Origin: Streptomyces cellostaticus | GTDB taxonomy: Bacteria; Actinomycetota; Actinomycetes; Streptomycetales; Streptomycetaceae | Direction of reading: 5' to 3' | NCBI RefSeq assembly: GCF_001513965.1 | Contig: NZ_KQ948018.1 | Coordinates: 281,576-345,575, forward strand | DNA: 64,000 nt | In this document: piece after piece, positions 54,302 to 63,012 of the stretch | How positions within the stretch are numbered: position 1 is the stretch's first letter | Layout: the number at the start of each line of letters is the position of its first letter | Notes under the pieces: model-generated | Seen by the model: only the letters and a program-made list of their open reading frames with translations | Database searches by the model: none | Told to the model about the DNA's origin: nothing | Program-made: the position numbers and the translations under genes

Positions 54302-56080
54302 GTGCCCCAGGACGCTTACGACTACGACGTCCTTGTCATAGGCTCAGGCTTCGGCGGCTCGGTATCCGCCCTGCGCCTGACAGAAAAGGGCTACAAGGTC
54401 GGCGTGCTGGAGGCGGGACGCCGCTACACGCGTGAGGCTCTCCCGCGCAACTCCTGGGACCTGAAGAACTACCTGTGGGCTCCCAAGCTCGGCTGCTACG
54501 GAATCCAGCGCATCCACCTGCTGGGCAACGTCATGGTGCTGGCGGGCGCAGGCGTCGGCGGCGGCTCGCTCAACTACGCCAACACCCTCTACGTGCCGCC
54601 GAAGGCCTTCTTCGACGACCCCCAGTGGCGGGACATCACCGACTGGCAGGAGGAGCTGAAGCCGTACTACGACCAGGCCCAGCGCATGCTCGGCGTGCGG
54701 CTCAACCCGACCATGACCCCCTCCGACGTGCACCTGAAGGCGGCGGCACAGCGGATGGGCGTCGGCGACACCTTCCACCTCGCGCCGGTCGGCGTGTTCT
54801 TCGGCGACGGCAAGGACGCCGACGGGACGGCCAAGGCCAAGCCGGGCGGGCAGGCGGACGACCCGTACTTCGGCGGGGCCGGTCCGTCCCGCAAGGCCTG
54901 CACCGAGTGCGGCGAGTGCATGACCGGCTGCCGGCACGGCGCGAAGAACACCCTCAACGAGAACTACCTGTACCTCGCCGAGAAGGCCGGCGCGGTGGTC
55001 CATCCCATGACGACGGTCGTGTCCGTCACGGACGACTCGCGGGGCGGGTACGCGGTGGCGACGCTGCCGACGGACGAGAAGAAGAAGGGCAAGGGGCGGC
55101 TCTTCACCGCGCGGAAGGTCGTGATCGCGGCCGGCACCTACGGCACCCAGAGCCTGCTGCACCGCATGAAGGCCGGCGGGCAGCTCCCGTACCTCTCCGC
55201 CCGCCTCGGCGACCTGACCCGCACCAACTCCGAGGCGCTGGTCGGCGCGCAGACGGACAACCGCCGCTACCGCAAGGCCACCGGCGAACCGAGGGCCGAC
55301 TTCACGCGCGGGGTCGCCATCACGTCCTCCGTCCACCCCGACGAGAACACCCACATCGAGCCCGTCCGCTACGGCAAGGGCTCCAACTCGATGGGCGGCC
55401 TGTCGATCCTCCAGGTCCCCTACGCCGAGGGCTCCTCGCGCGTCCTGGCCTGGCTGGCGAACGCGGCCCGCCACCCCCTGCTGGTCGCCCGCTCCCTGTC
55501 CAACCGGCGCTGGTCGGAGCGGACCATCATCGGCCTGGTGATGCAGTCGCTGGACAACTCGCTGACGACGTACCTGAAGCCCGGCGGCGTCGGCAAGGGC
55601 CTGCTCACCGCCCGGCAGGGCCACGGCGCGCCGAACCCCAAGCAGATCAAGGCCGCCTCGGAGGCGGCATCGGCCCTCGCCGCCGAGATCAACGGCTTCG
55701 CCGGCAGCAACGTCGGCGAGCTGATGGGCACCCCGCTGACCGCGCACTTCCTCGGCGGCTGCCCCATCGGCGACTCCGCGGAGACCGGCGTGATCGACCC
55801 GTACCACCGGCTCTACGGCCACCCCGGCATCTCGGTGGTGGACGGCGCCGCGGTCTCGGCCAACCTGGGTGTGAACCCGTCGCTGACGATCACCGCACAG
55901 GCCGAGCGGGCGATGTCGTACTGGCCGAACAAGGACGAGGAGGATCAGCGTCCGGCGCCGGGAGCGGCGTACGAGCGGCTGAAGCCGGTGGAGCCGCGGA
56001 ACCCGGCGGTCCCCGCGGACGCGTTCGGCGCGCTGAAGCTGCCGTTCCTGGGGATCCCGGCGGTGCCGCCGAAGAAGTAG
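54302..56080 (+). CDS. GMC-family FAD oxidoreductase, cholesterol-oxidase-like (ChoD type)
   Basis: Flavoprotein of 592 residues. The FAD motif is DVLVIGSGFGGSVSALRLTEKG, followed by GAGVGGGSLNYANT, and the C-terminal GMC segment is HFLGGCPIGDSAETGVIDPYHRLYGHPGISVVDGAAVSANLGVNPSLTI-like. Between residues 200 and 210 lies C-x2-C-x2-C-x3-C (CTECGECMTGC), present in the ChoD branch and possibly an iron-sulfur or metal site. GTG at 54302 after GAGGAG. No signal peptide. Position between guaB3 and guaA matches choD of M. tuberculosis; sterol oxidation is not proven for this branch. Confidence 0.9.
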   Translation: MPQDAYDYDVLVIGSGFGGSVSALRLTEKGYKVGVLEAGRRYTREALPRNSWDLKNYLWAPKLGCYGIQRIHLLGNVMVLAGAGVGGGSLNYANTLYVPPKAFFDDPQWRDITDWQEELKPYYDQAQRMLGVRLNPTMTPSDVHLKAAAQRMGVGDTFHLAPVGVFFGDGKDADGTAKAKPGGQADDPYFGGAGPSRKACTECGECMTGCRHGAKNTLNENYLYLAEKAGAVVHPMTTVVSVTDDSRGGYAVATLPTDEKKKGKGRLFTARKVVIAAGTYGTQSLLHRMKAGGQLPYLSARLGDLTRTNSEALVGAQTDNRRYRKATGEPRADFTRGVAITSSVHPDENTHIEPVRYGKGSNSMGGLSILQVPYAEGSSRVLAWLANAARHPLLVARSLSNRRWSERTIIGLVMQSLDNSLTTYLKPGGVGKGLLTARQGHGAPNPKQIKAASEAASALAAEINGFAGSNVGELMGTPLTAHFLGGCPIGDSAETGVIDPYHRLYGHPGISVVDGAAVSANLGVNPSLTITAQAERAMSYWPNKDEEDQRPAPGAAYERLKPVEPRNPAVPADAFGALKLPFLGIPAVPPKK

Positions 56081-56098
56081 CCGGACCGGGAAAAGCGA

Positions 56099-56140
56099 CG
56101 GGTGACCTGCATCCCCCTCCGAACGCAGGTCACCCGCTTC
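56099..56140 (+). terminator. terminator after the GMC oxidoreductase gene
   Basis: CGGGTGACCTGC pairs with GCAGGTCACCCG (56125-56136) and is followed by CTTCTT, 20 nt after the stop codon. Confidence 0.85.
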
Positions 56141-56246
56141 TTACCGTCTTCTGATCCGGCAGCAGGTTTGATCAGTGAGGACCCCGGACGGTTGCCCCGC
56201 CTCGCGGAATTTCCCTGTGAAGTGAGTCACGCACGATGAGCGCGAC

Positions 56247-56287
56247 GAAGGGCCCCGCGGAACTTGAGCCGCGGGGCCCTTCTTTTC
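56247..56287 (+). terminator. orphan plus-strand terminator A
   Basis: A 14-bp perfect stem (GAAGGGCCCCGCGG with its complement, loop AACTTGAG) followed by TTTT. No gene lies between it and the previous terminator, so it may end a short RNA. An AGTGAGTCAC element lies at 56221-56230. Confidence 0.75.
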
Positions 56288-56289
56288 GT

Positions 56290-56535
56290 CAGCACCGACG
56301 TCAGGGCAGCGTCGGTGCCTGGAAGCGGCGCCGGGGGGTTGCGCCGCTGGCTCTGTGGCCTCGACCGCAGGCGGACAGGCGGTGGAGCAGTGCCGTTGTC
56401 TGCGCGGGGACTTGGGGGCTTCTACGCATCGTGCTGGATGGTGGAGGCATCCGCAACCGTTTGACCCGGCACTGGTGCATTTTTGCAATTTTCCGCCGGT
56501 CGGCCCCGGGCGTCCCCGGGGCCGACCGTTCTCTT
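56290..56535 (+). ncRNA. candidate structured non-coding RNA ending at terminator B
   Basis: The stretch between two orphan terminators contains a hairpin at 56291-56317 (GCACCGACG with GCGTCGGTGC), a 7-bp stem GGTTGCG (56337-56343) with CGCAACC (56452-56458) closing a domain of about 120 nt, and at its end a 14-bp perfect terminator hairpin (56497-56528, loop CGTC) followed by TTCTCTT. No convincing coding sequence is present in 56141-56737. No clear promoter was found, so start and existence are uncertain. Confidence 0.35.
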
Positions 56536-56737
56536 GGGTGACCGGGCTGCTGTCCCCTGCCGTCCGGTCACTTTCCTGGAGCGAGGTCCCACGACGCACG
56601 GCACGACCCGTACGTCTCATCGCTCCAGCGAGCCACGCGTGGTTCTGTCGGGCCCGCCCCTGGCTGGCACGGACAACCGACTCAACGAAGCGTGCGCGGG
56701 CCGGTCACGCGCCGTACGGGTGAGACCGGGACCGAAC

Positions 56738-57004
56738 TCAGATGCGACCCCGGCACAGCTCCAGCAGGGTCATCGCGAAGGCGGTGCCCGGCTTGCCGAG
56801 GGCCTCGCGGTAGCGGCCGAGGATCTCCATCTCGCGGGAGAGGTGCACGCGCCGGCCGCCCGAGGCGATACGGGTCTCCTGCACGACGGCGGACACGGCC
56901 ATCCGCTCCTGGATCAGGCCGATGATCCGGTCGTCGAGCGCGTCGATGCGCTCGCGGGCGTCGGCGATGGTCTGTTCCGCGCCGGTGGTCGTCACGGTGG
57001 TCAT
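56738..57004 (-). CDS. monofunctional chorismate mutase (AroQ class)
   Basis: Small all-helical enzyme of 88 residues converting chorismate to prephenate for Phe/Tyr. RERIDALDDRIIGLIQERMAVSAVVQETR carries the first-helix arginine and the conserved charged residues; RREMEIL-type and TLLELCRGRI end segments complete the AroQ pattern (here LSREMEILGRYREALG). ATG 57004 with GAGGAG upstream; the frame remains open further up through the leader. A terminator-like hairpin with a T-run lies 52 nt before the start, suggesting transcript attenuation. Divergent from guaA. Confidence 0.9.
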   Translation of the reverse strand: MTTVTTTGAEQTIADARERIDALDDRIIGLIQERMAVSAVVQETRIASGGRRVHLSREMEILGRYREALGKPGTAFAMTLLELCRGRI

Positions 57005-57055
57005 GTCGGGGCTCCTCGGGAGGTGATCGGCGGATGCCCCGGAACGAAAGGCCAC

Positions 57056-57098
57056 GGAAAACGACAGGCGCCCCGGGCCTTGTCGGCCCGGGGCGCCT
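57056..57098 (-). terminator. leader terminator/attenuator of the chorismate mutase gene
   Basis: On the minus strand, a 14-bp perfect stem (AGGCGCCCCGGGCC at 57066-57079 with 57085-57098) is followed by GTCGTTTTCC. It lies between a probable promoter (-10 CATACT at 57204-57199) and the chorismate mutase start, and no other minus-strand gene precedes it. Confidence 0.75.
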
Positions 57099-57434
57099 GG
57101 GAAGTCGCTTGGCGTTCGGCTCAAGCAGCACGACCATGGCATCCGGCGGGCCGGTTGCCATAGGTAAAGAAGCGGGTCGTCTGCGTAAGCACGACCTCAG
57201 TATGCCACGCCACCTGCACGCCCCAGACAGCCGGACAGGACGGCATACTCCGCCGGTCCGGGGCGGGTGGGGTCGCTTTCCGGGGCCGCATTCCGCCGGC
57301 CCGGGTCGGGCGGTGGGTGGGCACAGGTAACGGGGTCCGGGGGCGGAGCCCCCGGGAGGACGGCGAGGTCACCCACGCCCACCCCGGTAGAATCGGTAAA
57401 CACCAGACCCCGCCCAACCGCCGGAAGGCACCCC

Positions 57435-59015
57435 GTGTCATCAGCGACCCAGTCTGCCGCCACCCCCGACACCGTCCTGGTCGTCGACTTCGGCGCGCAG
57501 TACGCCCAGCTCATCGCCCGTCGCGTCCGCGAGGCGCGGGTCTACAGCGAGATCGTGCCGAGCACCATGCCGGCCCAGGAGATGCTCGCCAAGAACCCCG
57601 CGGCGATCATCCTCTCCGGCGGCCCCTCGTCCGTGTACGAGGAGGGCGCCCCCCGCCTCGGCCGCGAGCTCTTCGAGGCCGGCGTCCCCGTCTTCGGCAT
57701 GTGTTACGGCTTCCAGCTGATGGCACAGGTCCTCGGCGGCACCGTCGACAACACCGGCGCCCGCGAGTACGGCCGTACCGACCTGCACGTCTCCCGCACG
57801 TCCTCCACCCTCTTCGAGGGCACCCCGGCCGAGCAGCACGTGTGGATGTCGCACGGCGACGCCTGCTCCGCCGCCCCCGAGGGCTTCACGGTCTCCGCGT
57901 CCACGGACGTCGTCCCGGTCGCCGCCTTCGAGAACGACGAGAAGAAGCTCTACGGCGTCCAGTACCACCCCGAGGTCATGCACTCCACGCACGGCCAGCA
58001 GGTCCTGGAGCACTTCCTGTACCGCGGCGCGGGCCTGACCCCGTCCTGGACCACCGGCAACGTGATCGAGGAGCAGGTCGCCGCGATCCGCGAGCAGGTC
58101 GGCGACAAGCGCGCGATCTGCGGTCTGTCCGGCGGCGTGGACTCCGCCGTCGCCGCCGCCCTCGTCGCCCGCGCCATCGGCGACCAGCTGACCTGCGTGT
58201 ACGTCGACCACGGCCTGATGCGCAAGGGCGAGACCGAGCAAGTCGAGAAGGACTTCGTGGCCGCGACCGGCGTCAAGCTGGTCGTCGTCGACGCCGAGGA
58301 GCGCTTCCTCACCGCGCTCAAGGGCGTCAGCGAGCCCGAGGAGAAGCGGAAGATCATCGGCCGCGAGTTCATCCGCGTCTTCGAGCAGGCGCAGGCCGAG
58401 ATCATCGCCGACGAGGGCCCGGCCGTGGAGTTCCTGGTCCAGGGCACGCTGTACCCGGACGTGGTCGAGTCCGGCGGCGGCACCGGCACCGCCAACATCA
58501 AGTCGCACCACAACGTCGGCGGCCTCCCCGAGGACCTGGAGTTCCAGCTCATCGAGCCGCTCCGCAAGCTGTTCAAGGACGAGGTCCGGATGGTCGGCCA
58601 GGAGCTGGGCCTGCCCGAGGAGATCGTCCAGCGCCAGCCCTTCCCGGGCCCCGGCCTCGGCATCCGTATCGTCGGCGAGGTCACCAAGGAGCGCCTGGAC
58701 CTGCTCCGCGACGCCGACGCCATCGCCCGCGAGGAGCTGACCGCGGCCGGCCTCGACCGGGACATCTGGCAGTGCCCGGTGGTCCTGCTCGCGGACGTCC
58801 GCTCGGTCGGCGTCCAGGGCGACGGCCGCACCTACGGCCACCCGATCGTCCTGCGCCCGGTCTCCTCCGAGGACGCCATGACCGCCGACTGGTCGCGGCT
58901 GCCGTACGACGTCCTGGCCCGCATCTCGACCCGGATCACCAACGAGGTCCGGGACGTCAACCGCGTCGTCCTCGACGTGACCTCGAAGCCCCCGGGCACC
59001 ATCGAGTGGGAGTAA
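57435..59015 (+). CDS. guaA: GMP synthase (glutamine-hydrolysing)
   Basis: Converts XMP to GMP with ATP and glutamine; 526 residues. The class I amidotransferase domain has the nucleophile cysteine near residue 90 in [12 protein letters not shown] and the His-Glu pair in QYHPEVMHS. The ATP-pyrophosphatase domain has the P-loop [12 protein letters not shown] (about residues 232-243), and the dimerisation domain ends GTIEWE. GTG at 57435 follows GGAAGG; the frame upstream is non-conserved. A TAGAAT -10-like element lies near 57391. It completes the purine branch begun by guaB. Confidence 0.96.
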   Translation: MSSATQSAATPDTVLVVDFGAQYAQLIARRVREARVYSEIVPSTMPAQEMLAKNPAAIILSGGPSSVYEEGAPRLGRELFEAGVPVFGMCYGFQLMAQVLGGTVDNTGAREYGRTDLHVSRTSSTLFEGTPAEQHVWMSHGDACSAAPEGFTVSASTDVVPVAAFENDEKKLYGVQYHPEVMHSTHGQQVLEHFLYRGAGLTPSWTTGNVIEEQVAAIREQVGDKRAICGLSGGVDSAVAAALVARAIGDQLTCVYVDHGLMRKGETEQVEKDFVAATGVKLVVVDAEERFLTALKGVSEPEEKRKIIGREFIRVFEQAQAEIIADEGPAVEFLVQGTLYPDVVESGGGTGTANIKSHHNVGGLPEDLEFQLIEPLRKLFKDEVRMVGQELGLPEEIVQRQPFPGPGLGIRIVGEVTKERLDLLRDADAIAREELTAAGLDRDIWQCPVVLLADVRSVGVQGDGRTYGHPIVLRPVSSEDAMTADWSRLPYDVLARISTRITNEVRDVNRVVLDVTSKPPGTIEWE

Positions 59016-59027
59016 GCCTTTTGAGGC

Positions 59028-59489
59028 TCAGGTCCGCTTGAGGGTCCGCACCGGCTCTCCGGGCTTCCAGACCTGGGTGACCAGGTACTTCTCGTCCTCG
59101 ACGTAGGTCCGTACGACCTCCGTCAACTCGGTGCGGAAGAGGTGGAACGGCTGCGGCGGTTCCACCTCTTCGACGTATGCCGCCCTGGTCTCGCCGTCCT
59201 CGACCTCGAACGCCCGGCCGCTGACCCGCACGTCCCCGCTGCCCACGTCGGCCCCCGGATTCGCCTGGAGCGCGAAGCGCGGGTCGCGCAGCAGGTCCAG
59301 AGCCTTCAGGGAGTCCGGCATCATGCCGAGCCACAGCTCTCCGCCCAGGAAACGGACCTCCAGGCCGGACGTGCGGGGGGACCCGTCCCTGCGCAGGGTC
59401 GCGAGGACGTGGTGCCGGTAGGCGCCGAAGCGCTCCTCGGCGAACGCTGCCAGTTCGGATGCGGCGGTGGTGAAGGCTGCCCAGTTCAT
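59028..59489 (-). CDS. pyridoxamine 5'-phosphate oxidase-fold protein
   Basis: Flavin- or F420-binding split-barrel protein of 153 residues. RHHVLATLRRDGSPRTSGLEVRFLGGELWLGMMPDSLKALDLLRDPRFAL is the typical start of this superfamily, followed by a beta-barrel end. The cofactor and substrate are not evident from motifs. ATG 59489 with TGGAG upstream. The stop lies only 12 bp from that of the convergent guaA, with no terminator between. Confidence 0.88.
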   Translation of the reverse strand: MNWAAFTTAASELAAFAEERFGAYRHHVLATLRRDGSPRTSGLEVRFLGGELWLGMMPDSLKALDLLRDPRFALQANPGADVGSGDVRVSGRAFEVEDGETRAAYVEEVEPPQPFHLFRTELTEVVRTYVEDEKYLVTQVWKPGEPVRTLKRT

Positions 59490-59629
59490 ACGCTCCAGTC
59501 TCACCGGCAAACCGGACAACCTCTGTCGTGTATTCGCTGCGTACGCCATCTTTACAAAACAGCTCTGCCCTTTTGCGCTGACCGGCGGTAACTTCCGGCT
59601 CGTACGGCAATCCCCCCGCTGGAGGACCT

Positions 59630-60424
59630 ATGCACGGGCCCACCCCGCCCCTGCCGCTGCCCACCGACCGGCTGCAGTTCGCCATGCCGCCGATGCACGA
59701 CTCGGTCGAGGACGAACGCCGGCACCGCAAGGAGCGGCTCGCGGGTGCCCTGCGGATCTTCGGGCGCGCCGGATTCGAGGACGGGGTGTCGGGACACATC
59801 ACCGCGCGCGACCCCGAGTTCAGCGACTGCTTCTGGGTCAACCCGTTCGGGATGCCGTTCAAGCACGTCACCGTCAGCGACCTCGTCCTCGCCAACCAGG
59901 ACGGGCAGGTGGTCGAGGGCCGCTACCACGTCAACCAGGCCGCGTTCACCGTGCACGCCCAGGTCCACGCCGCCCGTCCCGACGTCGTCGCCGTCGCCCA
60001 CTGCCACTCCGTGCACGGCCGGGCCGTCGCCGCACTCGGCGACCTCATCGACCCCATCACCCAGGAGAGCTGCGCCTTCTACGAGGACGTGGCGCTCTAC
60101 GACGCCTACACCGGCGTCACCGTCGACGCCGAGGAGGGCCGCCGGATCGCCGCAGCGCTCGGCTCCCGCAAGGCGCTCGTGCTGCGCAACCACGGGCCGC
60201 TGACCGTCGGCGACTCGGTGGACGCGGCGGCCTGGTGGTTCATGTCCCTGGAGCGGTCCTGCCAGGTGCAGCTGATGGCCAAGGCGGCCGGCCGCCCGGT
60301 CCTCATCGACCACAAACAGGCCGTCGCCACCCGCGAACAACTCGGCGGCGACCTGGTGGCCTGGATCAACTACCAGCCGCTGTGGCAGGACATCAGCCGC
60401 AGCGAACCGGACCTGCTCAGCTGA
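59630..60424 (+). CDS. class II aldolase/adducin-domain protein
   Basis: Zinc-dependent class II aldolase-like protein of 264 residues. GHITARDPEFSDCFWVNPFG starts the domain, the metal histidines are in VAVAHCHSVHGRA (HxH) and in LVLRNHGPLTVGD, and the catalytic acid is expected in the YEDVALYDAYTG region. The fold suits sugar-phosphate or small-aldehyde cleavage or decarboxylation; no sugar genes are adjacent. ATG 59630 after GGAGG. Its 3' end overlaps the convergent DUF4429 gene by 8 nt. Confidence 0.9.
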   Translation: MHGPTPPLPLPTDRLQFAMPPMHDSVEDERRHRKERLAGALRIFGRAGFEDGVSGHITARDPEFSDCFWVNPFGMPFKHVTVSDLVLANQDGQVVEGRYHVNQAAFTVHAQVHAARPDVVAVAHCHSVHGRAVAALGDLIDPITQESCAFYEDVALYDAYTGVTVDAEEGRRIAAALGSRKALVLRNHGPLTVGDSVDAAAWWFMSLERSCQVQLMAKAAGRPVLIDHKQAVATREQLGGDLVAWINYQPLWQDISRSEPDLLS

Positions 60425-61319
60425 ACCCTCTGAGCACCGCCGCCTTGGTCATCGCGAACTCCTCTTCCGTGAGCACCCCCTCCCGGTGCAGCTCGCCCAG
60501 CTCCCGCAGCCGGCGCAGCAGTACGTCGTGGTGGTCCGCCCGGTGGTGGTCCGCCTGCGCCGGTACGGCGGCCGACGGCCGGTCCCGGAGCGTGGACGCG
60601 TCGGCGGTGCGGGCGGAGGGATGCGGCAGCCGGGCGGTGACGGCCGCCGCGACCAGCGCGGTCAGCAGATCGCGCCGGACGCTGCCCCACAGGTCGAGCG
60701 TGTAGGGGTCCCGCTCGGGCGGCAGCTTGGAGAACACGGTCTCCCGGGTCACGAACCGCAGGAAGCCGTCCTCGTGGCCGGAGTTGGGCAGCCACTCGAC
60801 CTGGATCAGGTCGCCGAGGCCGATGATCCGCGGGCCGGTCGCGCGCTTGACCCGGTCGGAGGTGTCGGCCCAGTCGATGCGCACCTGGGCGCCGTCGAAG
60901 GAGACCGTGCCGTCGGAGGACCGCACCGAGACCGGCACCGGCGGCCCCGGCAGCAGATAGGCCGCAGTCGGCTCCTTGGGGACCTCGTCGAGCAGCAGCG
61001 CGTGCCGGATCTCCTCGGCGACGTACTCGGCGACCCCGGACCGGTCCGCGTCCACGGTCAGCCGGTAGGGATCGGCCGCGTCCGGCAGCCGCCCGCCCGT
61101 GGCCTGCAGCAGCGGGTCGGCGCCCTCGCGCAGCCGCATGCGCAGCCGGCCGTGCCTGCGCTCGGGTTCGTAGACGACACCCGAGACCGCTGCGAGGGGT
61201 ACCGAGACCTCTCCGTACGTCTGCCGGAACAGCGGTACCGAGCGGTGGAGCCCGGGGGTGATCCGGATCGTGCTGCCGTCGAACGCCCAGGTGCCGTCCC
61301 GCTGGATGATCTCGGCCAT
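60417..61319 (-). CDS. DUF4429/SHOCT-domain protein
   Basis: Protein of 300 residues of unknown function. Two related beta-rich halves (DGTWAFDGSTIRITP...VPLAAVSGVVYEP and DGTVSFDGAQVRIDW...IGLGDLIQVEWLP) match the duplicated DUF4429 unit. After a disordered His/Ala stretch comes a C-terminal SHOCT helix pair, LRRLRELGELHREGVLTEEEFAMTKAAVL, thought to mediate oligomerisation or membrane contact. No signal peptide. ATG 61319. Confidence 0.9.
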   Translation of the reverse strand: MAEIIQRDGTWAFDGSTIRITPGLHRSVPLFRQTYGEVSVPLAAVSGVVYEPERRHGRLRMRLREGADPLLQATGGRLPDAADPYRLTVDADRSGVAEYVAEEIRHALLLDEVPKEPTAAYLLPGPPVPVSVRSSDGTVSFDGAQVRIDWADTSDRVKRATGPRIIGLGDLIQVEWLPNSGHEDGFLRFVTRETVFSKLPPERDPYTLDLWGSVRRDLLTALVAAAVTARLPHPSARTADASTLRDRPSAAVPAQADHHRADHHDVLLRRLRELGELHREGVLTEEEFAMTKAAVLRGFS

Positions 61320-61509
61320 ACGGAGATTCTCGCAGCCGGGTCAACACACAGGCCCGAACTTCACCCGCCGTGACCCGGCCCGGCGGACCCGGACGGCTCT
61401 GCGTACGGCACAATTCGCTGTCGTCGCAGGGGAGTTGCACGGCAGCGGGACGGCTCGACGACCGAGCCGCCGGCCGTGTCTCGGGTCGTGGGGAAGGCGG
61501 GCGTCGGGC

Positions 61510-62796
61510 GTGGCGGTGCAGGAGGCGAGGCAGGGCACGGCAACGGGTGCCGACGGGGCGCACGCAGGCGGTTGCACGTGTGGGGACTGTCCGCACGGGG
61601 CCCGCGAGGGGCACCGGCGGGCCGTCGCCGCGTTCCTGCGCGCACGCGACGAGTTCGCGGCCGGGCTGGGCCTGCCGACGGCCGTGGCGCACTCCGCCTC
61701 CGCCTCCCGCCAGTGGGTCTCCGAGGAGCTGACCCAGCAGGCGGAGGAGGTCGCCGAACGCGGCCGTGCGGAGGGCGAGGCGTGGCTCGCCCGCCTGTGG
61801 CGGCGCACCGTGTACGTGGTGTGGGGCACGGTCGTCGTCCTGCTGCTCACCGAGTCGCTCACCGCGATCGGCGCGGGCTGGACCAGCGCCCGCACCGCCG
61901 CACTGCTCGCCGCGCTCGTCGTCGCGGGCGCGCTGAGCGCCGCCTCCTGGTTCCACCGGGCGCGCGGCGGGGTGCTGGCGCCGGTGATCGGCGAGGACAA
62001 CCGGATGTCCACCTCCCGCACGGTGGCGGCCGGTTGGGTGCTGGTCGTCGTCTATGCCGTCCTGCTGCTGGCAGGCCGCCTGGCCGCCGCCTCCGAGCAT
62101 GCCGAGCGCGACGCACTGATCTCCGGTCTCGGCCTCGCGCGCGCGGCCGGCGTGGTGACCGTCCTGGCCGTGGTGTGCGGTATCGCCGTGCTGGTCCGCC
62201 GGGTGGTCGGCCTGCGCATCCGCACCCAGCGGCTGCAGAAGGTGCCCGCCCACCGTCCGCGCGCCGCCGACCTGCTGACCGACGACGCCGGCCGGGGTGC
62301 CTTCGCCGACCTCCAGTACGTCGTCATCAGCGCCGTCGCCCTGCTGTTCGTCGCCGTACGGCTGGCCCGCCGCCCCGACCGGCTGCCCGACCTGCCCTGG
62401 GGGCTCGCGGTCGTGGTGCTGATCTCGGCCGCGACCTACCTGGCCGGCAAGTACGCCGAGGGCGGCCGTCCGGTGATCCTCTCCGTCGTCCGCGCCCGTG
62501 AGCCCGGCGACCTGGACGGCCCGATCCGCACCGGCGACGACATCGAGATCCGGGGCACCGGCTTCGTGCCGCCCGGGGCCCAGAGCGCCGACCGCCTCTC
62601 CCGCACGGTCGTCCGCATCGGCGCGGTCGACGTCCACGTGCCGCTGGTCCCCGTCACCGGCGGCTTCCGCAACCCGACGGACACCGTCCTGACCGTGCCG
62701 GTACCGGCCGAGGTGGAGCCCGGGGCGGTGGAGGTACAGGTCGTCACCGCGGCCGGGGTGGCGACCAACCGGTGCATCGTCGAAGTGACGGAGTGA
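61510..62796 (+). CDS. six-helix membrane protein with Cys motif and beta-rich C-terminus
   Basis: Membrane protein of 428 residues from GTG 61510. The N-terminus carries GGCTCGDCPHG (C-x-C-x2-C with histidines), followed by a charged helical stretch. Six hydrophobic segments lie between about residues 100 and 330 (VYVVWGTVVVLLL, AALLAALVVAGAL, WVLVVVYAVLLLAG, VVTVLAVVCGIAVLV, VISAVALLFVAV, LAVVVLISAATYLAG). The last 100 residues resemble an IPT/TIG-like beta domain (DIEIRGTGFVPPG). Function unknown. The start is uncertain because the frame opens at 61258. The final 16 nt, including the stop, are repeated directly downstream. Confidence 0.75.
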   Translation: MAVQEARQGTATGADGAHAGGCTCGDCPHGAREGHRRAVAAFLRARDEFAAGLGLPTAVAHSASASRQWVSEELTQQAEEVAERGRAEGEAWLARLWRRTVYVVWGTVVVLLLTESLTAIGAGWTSARTAALLAALVVAGALSAASWFHRARGGVLAPVIGEDNRMSTSRTVAAGWVLVVVYAVLLLAGRLAAASEHAERDALISGLGLARAAGVVTVLAVVCGIAVLVRRVVGLRIRTQRLQKVPAHRPRAADLLTDDAGRGAFADLQYVVISAVALLFVAVRLARRPDRLPDLPWGLAVVVLISAATYLAGKYAEGGRPVILSVVRAREPGDLDGPIRTGDDIEIRGTGFVPPGAQSADRLSRTVVRIGAVDVHVPLVPVTGGFRNPTDTVLTVPVPAEVEPGAVEVQVVTAAGVATNRCIVEVTE

Positions 62797-63012
62797 GCCG
62801 AAGTGACGGAGTGAACGGAGCGAGAGGAGAGAACCGGTGAGTGACGGCCACCCCGTCCGGCCGATCCGCGCCCCCATCTGACCCGGCCGCCCCGCTCGTA
62901 CGAAGAACCGGAAATCCGGAAAGATATCCGGCAGAGGGTTGAACGGTCCCCCGCCGTCATACGTATCGTCATGGAGGGGGCTGGCACGGTGGGCGAGAGG
63001 CGGGCTTGAGCG

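Noticed and set aside
56236-56541. 101-codon plus-strand frame beginning MSATKGPAELEPRGPS
   Set aside because: It runs through a strong terminator hairpin and another GC-rich terminator and shows no domain.
62837-62881. 14-codon GTG-started frame after the six-helix membrane protein gene
   Set aside because: A GGAG-type site is present, but the peptide is too short and too ordinary to call without expression data.
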